Shown here: positions 10,964 to 22,024 of the stretch, piece by piece
Layout of the letters: each line of letters opens with the position of its first letter
Position numbering within the stretch: the stretch's first letter is position 1
Source: Terfezia claveryi
Lineage: Eukaryota > Ascomycota > Pezizomycetes > Pezizales > Pezizaceae
Direction: 5' to 3'
Length of the DNA: 56,321 nt
NCBI GenBank assembly: GCA_015179025.1
Contig: WHUX01000291.1
Span: 1-56,321, forward strand
Notes under the pieces: generated by a model
Told to the model about the DNA's origin: nothing
Seen by the model: only the letters and a program-made list of their open reading frames with translations
The model's database searches: none
Position numbers and translations under genes: made by a program

Positions 10964-13085
10964 ATTATACTAGCTCTAGAATTAAAGCTTATCAATTTCA
11001 AGCTTTAATTATACTATATTCACCAAAGTACAAGTTAGATGCCTTTATCACATTCTTGTATTCAGTACTGGCCCTACTGTACTGCTGGTCCAAGTCTGTG
11101 GTACTAGTACTTTAGGCTATAATATTACTCAGACCCTTCTCTATCTAATATATCTTAGCTACTCTTAACTTCTCTTAACTAGGTTAAAACCTTTTAGTCT
11201 TTCTTTTAGCTAGTTGTTATGAATATTTCTATATCTTCCTATTTACAAACAATCTTATATAGATCACAAGTTCTTCTAAAATATTAAGCTATCTAGTAGA
11301 GGTTATAAAATATATACAAACCCTCAAAATACTTAACAATAGCATAAAGGTGAAGCCCTAGTTATAGAAGTAAATCAAGAGCCTTTAAAAGTCTCAACTA
11401 AGCCTGTATTGAATACAAGCAACTTAGTATTATTATTACTATGACCCTTGAGGCCAAATAGATTGTATATTGAGATATATAGAGCTTAGTTAGAGATTTA
11501 CATAATACAAGGGCTATAGAATATACTGAACTTTAAAAACTATGTAGAAAGATACCCTAAGATAGTAAAATTGTAGTTCCATAAATATAGCTTAATTGAA
11601 TTACTCAAAAAAGCTGAAATTCGATATCAAGGAGGCTAGCTTACAAAAGTTATATAGGTTATATAGAGAAATACAGTTTGTAGTATATCTAGTTTAATAT
11701 ACAGTAAGTAGCTTGAGTCTATACTAATACGACTTATAGAGTGGACCTTTAAAGAATATATAGTTGCTAGTAGTAGTTATGGTAGATAGCATGGGAGGTG
11801 TAAGGTAGGTGGTTATACTAGAGGGGTAGTTATATAGGGTATTATTAAGGCTTTGGGTACTATAGAGCATTTAGAGTAGATCAGAGTGAGTTAGAGATAT
11901 TAAATTTGGGTTTTTTACATGTTTTTATCCTATATTCATTGTTCTTACTACATTGATATTGTATATATTAATGGAGATATTAGAATATTACTACATGTAG
12001 TAGAGGAGCCTATATTAATCATCATGTGGTTGTTGATCATTATGCAGTAAGTGATACTAAATACTAAGCAATACCATTAAAATAAACTTGTCTTATACAT
12101 ATACAAATAATAGTAGCTATAGAATACTTTATTGATATAAAATACCTGTTTTTGATTCCAAACTCTTGGTAATAATAACTTTTATATGCAAGAGTCTGAT
12201 ACTAAACTACTTCGAAACTTTATATGCTAGCTCAAAATACTTGGAGATACTAGCATATATATAGTCTATTTTTAAAGCTACTAGCATCATTTTGACCTAC
12301 ATATTTTATAAACATATATATTGTCATAATAATAATAGCAAAATAAATAACTACTAAAGTATTTGTTTAGGATTTTGTTCATTTAAGAATGTATTATCTT
12401 TAGTTTTGAGAGTTAAATAGGATTTGGTTTGACTTGATTTGATATTATCTCTAGTTTTAAAAGTCAGGTAGGATTTGGTTTAACTTTTGATTTATGGTAT
12501 AGGCACTAAGAGTCTAGTTATAAGAGCAAGGATATCTACTATCTTGAAGTAGCCATTTGATCTCAGAGCAAGATTTTCTGTGGCTATACTAAGCAATCTA
12601 TAAGACTAGAAAGCTAGAAACCTGCTCTAAAGCTTAATTGTTCAATAGGTTGGTCTTAGTCAGAGGAGTTATAAGTATCAACTATCTACTATATTATAGT
12701 CTCAAGACAGTAACTTGATCCTGGAGCAGTATTTACTTTAGCTATTCTAAGTAACCTATGAGACTAGAAAGCTAGAAATCTACTCTGGACTCAGTTAGTC
12801 TTAGTCAGGGGAGGTTACAAGTCTTAATATATAGGATATAAACAAGTATCTACTATATTACAGTCTCAGGGCAGCGATTTTGATCCAGGAGCGGAATTTT
12901 CTTTAGCTAGAAATTTTTCCTTGATATTGAAATATTTATAAAGTAGCTCCAAGAGCAATTGGGTGCAAGTGGATCTATTTCTAAAGAAATTGATACTCTT
13001 CACGTCATAATTGTTGGAGAATGTAGTATTTCGAAGGTATAGCGGACTTGGCATTTTGGATTGTTGGACTCAACTCCACTATCTA
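10964..13085. other. AT-rich RIP-type relics without genes
   Basis: The sequence is strongly AT-rich with stops in all frames. The part 11320-11930 is the inverted partner of 5250-5830. The part 12360-12860 contains repeated phrases such as GATTTGGTTTGACTT and AGACTAGAAAGCTAGAAA, so short duplications are present. No domain, start or splice structure can be supported. Confidence 0.6.
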
Positions 13086-13089
13086 CTTA

Positions 13090-13600
13090 TAGGCTCATTC
13101 GGTGCCTTATAGGCTCGCTCAGCGCCTGATAGACTTGATCCAGACAATATATGCTTGCTCCGGACGATATATACTCACTCAGTGCCTTATATGCTTGCTC
13201 CGGGCAATATATGTGTGCTCGGTGCCTTATACTGGGCAATATAGGCTTGCTCGGTGTCTTATATGCTTGCTTCGGGCAATATATACTTGCTCGGTGCCTT
13301 ATACTGGGCAATATAGGCTTCCTCGGTGTCTTATGTGCTTGCTCCGGGCAATACATAGTGCCTTATATTTGGCAATATAGGCTTGCTCGGTGCCTATACT
13401 GGGCAATATAGGCTCGCTCGGTGCCTTATATGCTTGCTCCGGACAATATATGCTTCCTCGGTGGTGTCTAATATGCTTGCTCCAGGCAATATAGGCTTGC
13501 TCAGTGTCTTATATGCTTGCTCCGGGCAATATAGGCTCGCTCAGTGCCTTATATGCTTGCTCCGGACAATATAGGCTTGCTCGATGGTATCTTATATGCT
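13090..13600. repeat. Minisatellite of about 40-bp units
   Basis: Tandem units alternate GGCTTGCTCGGTGCCTTATA and TGCTTGCTCCGGGCAATATA. Roughly a dozen units run up to the Copia relic. ORFs across it are repeat artefacts. Confidence 0.85.
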
Positions 13601-14794
13601 GACGTGCAACAGAAGATCGAGCATGGAGACTGCGAAAATCACTCTATAGCACTAAGCAGGCGGCACACAACTGGAACCAGGTAATAGATGACGTACTCAA
13701 GGAACTCGGTTTCTAACAATGTCCAGATGACCCAAGTCTCTACTTTAGAGCTTCCGATGGAGGATTGATCACCATCCATGTACACGACCTGCTATGTGTT
13801 CTGTGGAGTATGGCTGCAATAGATGAATGGATTGCAGCCATGAGCGAACACTTTACTCTAGAACAAGTTAATCATTATAAAGGATCAAACTCTATCTCTT
13901 AGTATCTTCCTTCCCACTTTTATCCATCCTCTGCCTATGGCAGAAGAAGGATCTGAGAAAGCGTACCCTATATTAAAATATCGAGGCACTCCCGAAAGGT
14001 TTCTGGGAATGGACATGCGTTGGAAACTTGAAGACTGCCAGCACAAGGTTGTTGAACTTGGAAATTGCCAGCGCAAGGTTGCTACCAGCAATCTGCCAGC
14101 TAGTGAAAGATATCTTATTTTTTATATCCAGTTTGTAAAGATATGGCTATTTCTCGGCCATCTCAAACTCTATACTCCAAGCCAATATCACCTGTATCCG
14201 AATACATTCCAGTGCAACCATTCCAAGCCCTAGTAGGAAACTTCTCTTCGTGGCACGAATGTGGCGCGTTCTGACCAACTGCGAGCAGAGAAACTGGTCT
14301 CATACCTACTACACACAGCACATCAAGGTATTCTAAGACCATTCGAGAAACACATCAACATCTTTGTCGATGCGGCTGGAGGATAAGGCAACCTCGAGAA
14401 TCTTAGTAATGGCAGGAGACTCTCCAATTGGATGGAGCTCAAGGAAGCAGGACGTTACTAGCCTCTCATTCACCGAGGCAGAATACATTGCACTCGGGTC
14501 TGGCGCTCAGGATGCTATGTGGCTCAGGAAAATCTTGAGTTTTCTCCATCACCCCGTGGTCCCGATGTATGGACGGACAACCATGGAGCATCCTCCCTGT
14601 TACACAACCCTGACTTCCACAAAAAAACCAAGCACATCCACTGCAGGCATCATTTTGTGCGAGAGTGCGTGGAAGAAGGAGATATAACTGCGCACTGGGT
14701 CCCTGGACAGTTTAATCCAGCCGATATACTAATAAAACCTGTGTCAGGATCGAGACTCACGGAATTGAAGACACTGGCTGGAACGAATGAATGA
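13600..14794 (+). pseudogene. Ty1/Copia pol C-terminal relic (reverse transcriptase remnant and RNase H)
   Basis: The region from about 14364 encodes the RNase H end of Copia pol. SPIGWSSRKQ and then SFTEAEYIAL and AMWLRKI match the family's SWRSKKQ-STTEAEYIA-WLR pattern. DNHGASSL, KHIHCRHHFVREC and HWVPGQFNPADILIKPV follow in the overlapping frame (14519-14794), as at the end of Copia pol. A frameshift near 14530-14570 separates the two. Upstream, 13610-14350 retains scattered reverse transcriptase-like text broken by stops. The relic runs directly into a polypurine tract and LTR. It is not functional. Confidence 0.8.
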
Positions 14795-14814
14795 GGCTGC
14801 AGATTAAGGGGGCA

Positions 14815-15036
14815 TGTTGCAATGGTAACCTAGCAGCCGCATGGGTCGGGTACGCAGGAGGCAGGGATCAATGGTTAGGGATGATGTGACTGTCGTTCTA
14901 TATGTTTGTGTGCGCTCTATATTGTTTATGTGACTGTTGTTTATTGTTCCACGATGTACATAAGGCCACCACAGCATTCTGTCAGAGATCTCTGCTCATC
15001 GAATTGAATATACTCTTCTCACGTCTCTGCCCAACA
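14815..15036 (+). repeat. Copia 3' LTR
   Basis: The LTR starts TGTTGCAATGG directly after the polypurine tract AGATTAAGGGGGCA (14801-14814) and ends CTCTGCCCAACA. It has TG and CA ends and is 222 bp long. Its position directly downstream of Copia RNase H fixes the orientation. Confidence 0.8.
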
Positions 15037-15309
15037 GGCACCTGAGGTGGGCCCTTGACATGCAGTGCTGCAGGCAAAGATTTTAGAGTACATCAGAAAG
15101 GATTTTCGTCCGGACGTCACTATAGGTGCGTCCTAATGACACCGTCTTGCCAATGTCTCCCGTGGCGATCTGAGGTCGCCCATATTATCTCTGACAAGAC
15201 TTCCGATATATGCCATACCAGGTTTCCCCCACCCTACACCCTTCACCAGTGCCAAATATATGTGTCAAAGTTCTTGCAACATTAGCGAGCTCCTTTGAAT
15301 CGCGATAGA
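15037..15309. other. Spacer with a P2-like element end
   Basis: No gene is visible. At 15090 the text CATCAGAAAGGATTTTCGTC, preceded by TA and followed by CCGGACG and GTGCGTCC, resembles the terminus of P2 and P5. No matching right end is evident, so this is a truncated end at best. GTGCTGCAGGCAAAGATTTT at 15058 resembles sequence just right of the second segmental copy (25507). Confidence 0.4.
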
Positions 15310-15448
15310 TGTGTTGGTCTAATGTGAGGTTACTTTAACACAATTGATGTAGTCTTAAAGAGCAGCATTCAAAGTAACAACATGGGCGACTGAAAGTAAA
15401 TTGGATCATGAAACAAATAAAACGGAAGTACAGTACATAGCTCTGTGA

Positions 15449-15700
15449 TCACGTGAAATCCACCGCATGACGCAAGGAAAGAAGGATGCGGGGCAAAGTA
15501 GGAACGTTAAGAATCTCCGAAACCCCAGCCGGCATATCTCCGTGCTTCAGACTTGAGGTAGGAAAATAAATGACTTGTTCTGTCCCATCGTCGAATATTT
15601 CATAGCTTGTGCTCTCCTTCAAATCATCTATGACTCCCATAATGATTGACTTGACATCTTGTCGGATAGTGACCTGCTGTTCAGCTTTACAAACAAGTCA
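15449..15700 (-). CDS. Hypothetical C-terminal coding fragment in copy A
   Basis: The minus strand reads through VTIRQDVKSIIMGVIDDL, then ESTSYEIFDDGTEQVIYFP and LPRILLSLRHAVDF to a stop at 15449. The fragment could begin after a splice acceptor in ACAGCAG near 15680, because the same frame is closed upstream. The corresponding stretch in copy B has an in-frame stop (Lys to TAG) and an indel. It may be the last exon of a gene whose upstream part is not recognised. I know no family for it. Confidence 0.3.
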
Positions 15701-16076
15701 TCAATGAAGCCAAATAACAAGCCAAATAACTGTTGATTACGATAAGAAATACTTGGTTTCAACCCCAGGAGAGCTTTGAGTGGACGTAAAGCTGTGAGTG
15801 ATATGCTTTGCCATCGGCTTGGTGTCCTCGAAAGTCGCAGGGGAAGCATATGCACTAAATGGAAGGTCAGCTAATCAGGTTCAGCTTCGAGTTCCGAGTC
15901 AAGGGTACCTTAGATCAAGGACAATGGCAATGTCTAAACCCCGTGATCTCCGACTACTACCTATTCCTGTTAATTGGCAATCAGTATACTAGTTAGCAAC
16001 TAATAAATATAGAAGCTTAATCATATCAAGGGTCTCAAACCTCCCATGCCCACCCCCTGGCTACCCCTCCCCCTAC

Positions 16077-17095
16077 CTACTCCCGGCTACCCCCCCGCTC
16101 CCTACTCCTACAATCTCCACCTAGGCCTTTCCCTCCCTCCCCTATCCCTCCCATCCCTAGCCCTTCCACGCCCTCCTCTCTCAGGCTCAACCCCGACTTG
16201 CTGAGCTTGCCACCCCCACCCATCTTCATCTTGCTGAGCTTGCCACCCCCACCCATCTTCAACTTGCGGAGCTTGCCACTCCCACCATCTTCAACTTGCG
16301 GAGGTGGGACCGGAGGGCCTTGCGGAGGTGGGACTGGAGGGCCTTGCGGAGGTGGGACCGGAGGGGCTTCTGGGACGGGGGCCAGAAGAATTACTTCAGA
16401 CCTTCTCTTGAAGATCTTGGCCGCTTGGCCGAAGTCCATGCGGAAGTAGATCATGTACACAATGATCAGATGAATCAGTTGGAGGAGGACGTTTATCAAC
16501 ACCAGTATACGCCAATGGTTATTTTGGTCCTATTTCATAGCTGTTAGCTAATCTCACTACCAGCTTGAATAGATGATTGGGGCCATCAAGCCTCGAAATG
16601 AGTTTTGAATATTTGGGTTGATGGGGTAGCAGAATATAAAATATGTGAAGAAACACTCACATCTTGACAGTGGTCAAGGAGCTGATTACAACAATAGTCC
16701 CTAGTACTAGAGATGCTAATAGGGATGGTAGTATCGGACAAGAGCAGTGAGCTGATGGACTTGGAGACAAAGAAGTTGGAGAAGTTGGAGGAGAAGTTGG
16801 AGGAGAGGTTGAAGGAGAAGAAGGAGGAGGAGAAGAAGGAGGAGGAGAAGAAGAAGGAGGAGAAAAAGGAGGGGGGGGTACGGGCACAGAGAAGTTGGAG
16901 GAGAAGTTGGAGGAGAGGTTGAAGGAGAACAAGGAGGAGGAGAAGAAGAAGGTGGAGAAAAAGGAGGTGGAGTACGGGCAGAGTATGGTGGTGGTGTTGG
17001 TAGCTGATTTCCTAATTCGATATCTTCCGTATTAGGATACTGATAGTCTGGTTGGGATACTGAGTAGTCTGGTTGGCACAAGGATACTGAGCCAT
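16077..17095 (-). pseudogene. Proline-rich membrane protein, frameshifted copy A
   Basis: This is the counterpart of the gene at 24184-25119. The start ATG at 17095 has a CCAAGATGG context. A one-base loss in the QYP repeat (CCCAACC against CCCCAACC in copy B) shifts the frame and stops it after 25 residues. A second break lies in the Pro/Ser tract, where this copy carries an extra GGAGAAGTTGGAGG-type block. Downstream the same hydrophobic stretch (VLLQLIHLIIVYMIYF) and the APPVPPPQGPP repeats are still readable at 16077-16560. By these breaks the first exon is non-functional. Confidence 0.55.
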
Positions 17096-17308
17096 CTTGG
17101 CGGCACTTGAGAGGTAAGCTGCAAAATACGAGAACAGCGGGCAATTTGTAGGCCAGTGACCCACGTGTAGTGACTAAGTGAAGTATCAATATAAACAACC
17201 TTAATTAAGCTCTGCCTCAACCAATTTTGTATTGGAAAATAAGAACATCTTGTAATTGGAACGAAGTTTGTTTTTATTTCTATATGATATATGTCATATC
17301 ATATATCC

Positions 17309-17559
17309 TGTTGGGATGTGTATAGATGTATAGCCAACGAAGGAACACTTCACGTAAGGAGATATGTATGCGGATATATACGAGATGTGTGCGAGAGATC
17401 TATGTGTATCTATATAGATATCCTATGGAGGGTGCTCCTGATGCTCTATACATACATGAAGGACTAATAGGTATTACGTAAGTAGATGTTGTAGCCGGTG
17501 TATGCCGGTGTAGACACATGTAATTCTCAACATAGCAATTAGATATGTATTTCTCAACA
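17309..17559 (-). repeat. Copia LTR (3' LTR of minus-strand element)
   Basis: It runs from TGTTGGGATGTG to TTCTCAACA and is followed by CCCCTCCTCAG, the complement of a polypurine tract. The neighbouring pol relic is therefore on the minus strand. The first 142 bp are also present at the end of segmental copy B (25358-25506). Confidence 0.7.
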
Positions 17560-17659
17560 CCCCTCCTCAGCATTTTAACCCTGGACGTAAAATTTGGTTC
17601 CTGAGATAGGAGGTACATATCTCAGCCAAATTTTCTTTACTAGGTACGTGTAGAACGTT

Positions 17660-18051
17660 GATTTTTCCAGTTTCCACTAATCTCTGACATGATGGTAGGC
17701 AACGTCTAGATGCTTGCTTTTGTCAGTAATACGGGGATTGTGTGTTAGATCAATTGAGCCGTTGTCATCAGTGTTTAAAGCAGCTGGAATGTCAATGCGG
17801 ATTTCTGCCAGTGCATTCTGAAACCATATTTGCTGTTTTGCGGAGGTTAACCAGCTGAGAGGACCTAGGTCACTTAGAGCAAATTCCGGCTTCAGTGATT
17901 CCTTGAGCTTTTCTCTTTCTATGCTGTTACTGACTAGAGTAATATCGTCCACATATATGACGATTATTACTTGATGCCTCACATGTATTAAAACACATGG
18001 ATCAAATTGGTTGTCACATACCCTAGGGGTATGGTCAATCTCTGGTACCAC
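17660..18051 (-). pseudogene. Copia reverse transcriptase relic (minus strand)
   Basis: The minus-strand frame encodes DPCVLIHVRHQVIIVIYVDD, carrying the YVDD catalytic motif of Copia reverse transcriptases, then SLKPEFALSDLGPLSW. It is fused by deletion to a C-terminal piece (NPRITDKSKHLDVAYHHVRD) that resembles the RNase H-proximal KH-D-Y-H-RD motif. The intervening pol sequence is missing. The LTR at 17309-17559 is its 3' end, and a diverged LTR lies on the right. Confidence 0.75.
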
Positions 18052-18135
18052 TGTCTAGGTTAGCCTCGTACCGGTACCCAGGTTAATATATTTGTAATTC
18101 GTAACCCCCCCGAGTTACGACTCTTGGAGAGAGGT

Positions 18136-18600
18136 GTTTTGCATAGCAACATTAACAGCGAATAGACAGATGAATGGCCAATAAAGGAGCACTTCACCTG
18201 ATGTATGTGCGTGAGACAGTATGAATATATGAGTGAGCACGTAGATATGAGATGTGCGAGTGTATGAGTATGTGTGAGTATATGAGATTCCTCCGGGCTC
18301 AACCTCTCTAGAGAAGAAATAGAAGAGCTCTATATACATGAAGGGATAATGCGAATAGCATTGCTATTACAGGTAAGTATTGCGAGAGAGCAGGTATGTG
18401 CTGGAGTTACGTGAGGTTACGTGAGTGGCATCTCGCCACAACGTCAGCTCAGTATATGCGTGAGTGGCATATATATCGCCACAATGTCATATGCTGGATT
18501 AGCTCACGTGCTTTTCAACTCACTGTATAGCAAGTGAGTAAACAAACATGATTAGTCTCGTTAAAAACCTAAAAACCCAATGGGAAAAAGAAGGTAAAAG
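18136..18600 (-). repeat. Diverged Copia LTR and adjacent conserved block
   Basis: The sequence from 18136 (TGTTTTGCATAGCAAC) shares ordered blocks with the LTR at 17309: GGAGCACTTCAC, GAGATGTGCGAG and CTATATACATGAAGG. It is therefore a diverged LTR of the same family. At 18550-18600 the text TCTCGTTAAAAACC and AAAACCCAATGGG resembles a block often seen beside Copia LTRs. 18600-18720 shows nothing. Confidence 0.45.
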
Positions 18601-18764
18601 AGTGCTAATCAAGCTTGCTTACACTATAATGTGGTAGAGATGTGTATATTCTACTACCTACGTAACAGCAACTATATATGACTGTCTGACTAAGTTAGCT
18701 AGTGTATGATCTAATAAGATCCCAGTGTTTGCAACGGGCCGACGAATAGGCTAGCCGGGGCAGC

Positions 18765-18922
18765 CTGAATAGCCTGGACTGCCTGAATGGCCTGAATGGC
18801 CTGATTGGCCTGAACAGCCTGAATAGCCTGAACGGTCTGGACCGAATGGACCGCCTGGACTATGCAGGCTATTGGGGCTATTCAGGCTATTCGGGCTATT
18901 CGGGCTATTCAGGCGAGATTGC
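18765..18922. repeat. Palindrome built of CCTGAATRGC decamers
   Basis: The left half repeats GCCTGAATAGCCTGAATGG-type decamers and the right half repeats the complement (GGCTATTCAGGCTATTCGGG). The dyad is near 18845. It lies directly upstream of a TATA-like box, so it may be the upstream control region of the downstream element, or simply a foldback. Confidence 0.7.
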
Positions 18923-18926
18923 GGGG

Positions 18927-18934
18927 TATAAAAG
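18927..18934 (+). promoter_or_regulatory. TATA-like box
   Basis: TATAAAAG lies just after the decamer palindrome and about 70 bp before the first ATG (19004, MPSDEYTKD). The spacing fits a core promoter for a transcript running to the right. This is inference only. Confidence 0.4.
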
Positions 18935-19079
18935 AGGAGCAGAATTGATGTTGTAAATCCGTATCGAGCACTGAATATCTATATTCAATATTCACTGTGA
19001 CAATATGCCTTCCGACGAATATACCAAGGACCTACCTCCTTGTCTCGTGAACAGCTCTGCAGCAAAGCTGCCTCCCTCC

Positions 19080-19320
19080 GACACACGCGGCAACCACTTC
19101 CGCGTGTCTCTTGTCCTTGCCTCTTGCCTCCTGCCCTTGCCCCATCCCAGCCTTCCCCTAGTCACACACGTAGCATTCCTACGTGTGTCTTGCCCTAGCC
19201 TCTGCCTTCTGAACATCCTGCCCTCCGTAACATCGTCCGTGACATCCGTGACAGGTGTCCGTGACAAGCCTACTTTCCCTAGTCACACACGTAGCGCTCC
19301 TACATGTGTCTCACCTCGTT
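19080..19320. repeat. Cassette of short perfect hairpins (ACACGTAG...CTACGTGT)
   Basis: Three inverted repeats with 5-9 nt loops follow one another: ACACACGCGG/CCGCGTGT, CACACACGTAG/CTACGTGTGT and CACACACGTAG/CTACATGTGT. They are joined by pyrimidine-rich linkers of the type CCTTGCCTCTTGCCTCCTG. The same cassette occurs inverted at 22190-22320. Confidence 0.75.
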
Positions 19321-19383
19321 CCTGTCCTCGCCCCGGCGTACCCCTTAGTCGCCTTGTTCTCCAGAGCCCTCGTTACAGCTAGG

Positions 19384-20014
19384 AGAGTGGAATGGAATCG
19401 CCACGCTTTATCTGCCTACACATGGCTACAGACGAACAGAGGTCCACTAAAGAGCTGGCTCCATCATATCGGCAAAGCAGAGTCACCAGAATGCGCATGT
19501 GGATATCACTCGGAGACTGGAGATCATATAGTCTTCGCTTGTCCACGTTTCGACCGGCTCCGGAGGACTCTTCTGGGAGGGAGGGGCAGCTGGGAGGAAC
19601 TCGACAAAGCAGAATGGAGGAAGGAGGAGGAAGAGACTTACGAGGCCACGGAAGCTTTTTTTGGGTTGCTTTTTCATGAGCTCACATAAGGTGTAAGGGC
19701 GCAGATAGCCAGCGACGGGTTACGTTTTCTCACGAGTCCCTTTTGTCATTTCAGTTCTATCATTTCTTTAAAGTTCTCAGTTATACAGTTCATAAGTCAG
19801 GGGAGCGAGCTCAGTCAGGCTCTTGAGTCATTGGCTAAGTCCGTTAATGACAGTATAGGGCTTCGTCTTGGGTTTGGATGTTTGTATCTATCTCGCGTGG
19901 GTCTGGCAGATTAACTTGCCTTTCCCTTGAATCCACCTGGTTTCTGTGTGGCTCCTCATAGCCCCCCTAACGGGGCTGCATAGGAGTACTGAGTTTTTAA
20001 AAAAAAAAAAAAAA
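19384..20014 (+). pseudogene. Tad1-like LINE ORF2 3' end, 3' UTR and poly(A)
   Basis: The frame to 19689 ends with a Cys/His motif of the spacing C-x-C-x8-H-x4-C (ECACGYHSETGDHIVFACPR), preceded by LKSWLHHIGKAESP. This is the usual C-terminal zinc-binding knuckle of Tad1/I-type non-LTR retrotransposons. After the stop comes a 3' UTR containing CCCCTAACGGGGCTGCATAG and an A15 tail ending at 20014. The 3' UTR matches the insertion at 27842-28073, so both belong to one family. The 5' part, including the reverse transcriptase, is absent, and the ORF is joined to the hairpin cassette upstream. Confidence 0.75.
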
Positions 20015-21340
20015 TAGGCCAACGACTAGAAGCCATACATAGAGGCCAACAAAAACAGACCAAGACCAATAATGAGATCACAATACTCACCGAAGACCTC
20101 CTCTCCTCGCTTCCTACCAAAGCAACCTTGTAACTGCCCAGAACGACTTAATCAATGAAAGAAGAACCATCCAGACCCTGAATAGGGTCCTGGATACAAT
20201 CGGAATCCAAGCAGCCACAGTACCTCAAGCATCCCAGGTACTCAAGACCTAGGATCTCCTCACCCCACCAAAGTTTAATAGTAATAGGACTCGCCTTGTC
20301 ACAACCTATGCTTAGTCCCGTTTTGAGAGTCGGACAGAACCCCGTCCAACTCTCATTATGGACAGTATTGTCTTTATCATCACCTGCGACGTCTTGTTGT
20401 TGCTAGTCTCATACCAAAACCCTCTGTTACTCGAGTGTAGTAAGAGAATTAGTTCAAATATTGGCCAAGCAATTTTTGTATGTTAGTAATGAAGTACCAT
20501 GCCAAATACACCTTAGGTCTAATATAATGTAAATAAACAATTGACCCAACAACCGACCCTCAGCTCAATATCACCCCCAAATAATATATGAGCTCCAAGT
20601 AGGTAATGTGGATACACTAGGTACAGCTGTCAGTCAATCCAACTTAGATAAGGTAATTGAGAAAGTATATAAGAAATATTTTGACTTAGGCAGGGCCAAC
20701 TCTATATTTAATATAGGATAGTATATAGGTTAGTATTAATAAAATATAGGCTTACATTGAATATAGAAGATGATGATGACAAGGTTTTGCCTACTGAAAG
20801 TCCTTTACTTTATAAGATTACTTACAAGTACAGAAACCTTGATGAGCAGTAGGTTATATATGTCAAAAGAGTAGAAAGTATTACTAAAAAGCTGTACCAA
20901 ATCAAGGAGAAATAAATAGAATATAATCTCCACCGAGTGCTAAATATATAACTATAATTATGGTCTTACCTGCTCCTATACCGACAATACATATAATATC
21001 TTTACCTTTCTTCAAATCCTAAGATATATTTACCTGCCAGTCCTTTAACTTAATTTAGTATAGCTTTTTAGCAATACTTTCTACTCTTTTGATATATGTG
21101 CCCTACTGCTCTTCAAAATTTCTTTACTTGTAGGTAATTTTATGATGGAAAGGACTTTCAGTAGGCAAAACCTCATCGTTATCATCTTTTATATCACTTT
21201 TAAACTGCCTATCTTCCTCTTAAATAGCTTCAACTATTCATACTTGGCTACCTTGTCTACTACCATGAGCTTTTGCAACTATATTTACTCCTACTACCCC
21301 CAAAGTCCTCCTATTCTTTTTCATAGTATCTTTCACCTAT
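20015..21340 (+). pseudogene. Retroelement gag relic and AT-rich degenerate sequence
   Basis: At 20120-20320 the plus strand reads LVTAQNDLINERRTIQTLNR and then TPPKFNSNRTRL. This parallels the coiled-coil and TPPKFNADRVRLRAW of the gag at 21374-22024. It is broken by stops. Farther on, 20755-20930 and 21040-21200 are inverted copies of each other (GGTTTTGCCTACTGAAAGTC and its inverse) separated by about 110 bp. Everything else to 21340 is AT-rich with no recognisable domain. Confidence 0.5.
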
Positions 21341-21373
21341 GACAACTTTCACTTGTTCTATCCTATATTTTAT

Positions 21374-22024
21374 TTAAGTAGAGAATTTCCTATAGGGCTG
21401 ATTGTTATTGCTGTCCATATCGAAGTAGACATTGAAGTGGAGCCCATTGTCATTACTGCCTGTATTGTTGCTGCTTGCGTCAATACTGACTACATCATTG
21501 TGACCAATATCGTTGTTGCCTATATCATCGCTGCCTGCATCATTACTGTCTACATTGTCACTGCCTGCATCGTCACTGCCTGTGTCATCACTGCCTATAT
21601 TGTTGTTATCTATATTATTACTATCTACATCATTACTGCCTGCGTTATTACTATCTGTATTATCGCTACCTGCATCATCGCTGCCTATATTCAGCTTGAG
21701 ATTGACTGCATTCTTCCAGGCTCGTAGGCGAACCCGGTCTGCATTGAACTTAGGGGGAGTCGGAATACTTTCGGTCTTGTTGCTACTGGCTGCTGTTGTT
21801 GTTGGTATTGCCAGGTTCACTAGGGCACGGCTGAGGTTTTGGACCATTGTCCATTCGGTAGCTAGAGCAAGGTTCACATGGTCGAGATCGGTCTGGAGGA
21901 CCATGATCTCTTCATCGGCGGATCTCAGCTTTCGTTCAGCCACGGCCAGGCTGTTGCCGAGCTCGGCCCCGATGGCATCCATGGCCTCGAAGATGTCGAT
22001 GATTTCTCGATGATAGGCATTCAA
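21374..22024 (-). CDS. LTR-retrotransposon Gag-like protein with DNA-repeat-encoded acidic tail
   Basis: This is an open frame of 216 codons. Residues about 1-75 form a predicted coiled coil (EAMDAIGAELGNSLAVAERK and following). Residues 88-105 are TPPKFNADRVRLRAWKNAV, like the start of the capsid domain in fungal Gypsy Gags. From residue 115 the capsid is replaced by a run of GSDDAGSDNTDSNNA-type repeats to about residue 195. Those residues are encoded by a 9- to 15-bp minisatellite (21430-21700). The protein is therefore an N-terminal Gag piece into which a repeat has expanded, and the rest of Gag and Pol is missing. It is unlikely to work in assembly. It could be called a pseudogene. Confidence 0.5.
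   Translation of the reverse strand: MNAYHREIIDIFEAMDAIGAELGNSLAVAERKLRSADEEIMVLQTDLDHVNLALATEWTMVQNLSRALVNLAIPTTTAASSNKTESIPTPPKFNADRVRLRAWKNAVNLKLNIGSDDAGSDNTDSNNAGSNDVDSNNIDNNNIGSDDTGSDDAGSDNVDSNDAGSDDIGNNDIGHNDVVSIDASSNNTGSNDNGLHFNVYFDMDSNNNQPYRKFST

Larger units (their letters stand above)
15310..17450. repeat. Segmental duplication, copy A
   Basis: This segment is repeated in direct orientation at 23417-25506, with high similarity by eye over its whole length. It starts TGTGTTGGTCTAATGTGAGG and ends inside a Copia LTR at GATGCTCTATA. It contains a short hypothetical reading frame (15449 onwards) and a proline-rich membrane-protein gene (16077-17095), both on the minus strand. Small indels distinguish the copies. 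Confidence 0.85.
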
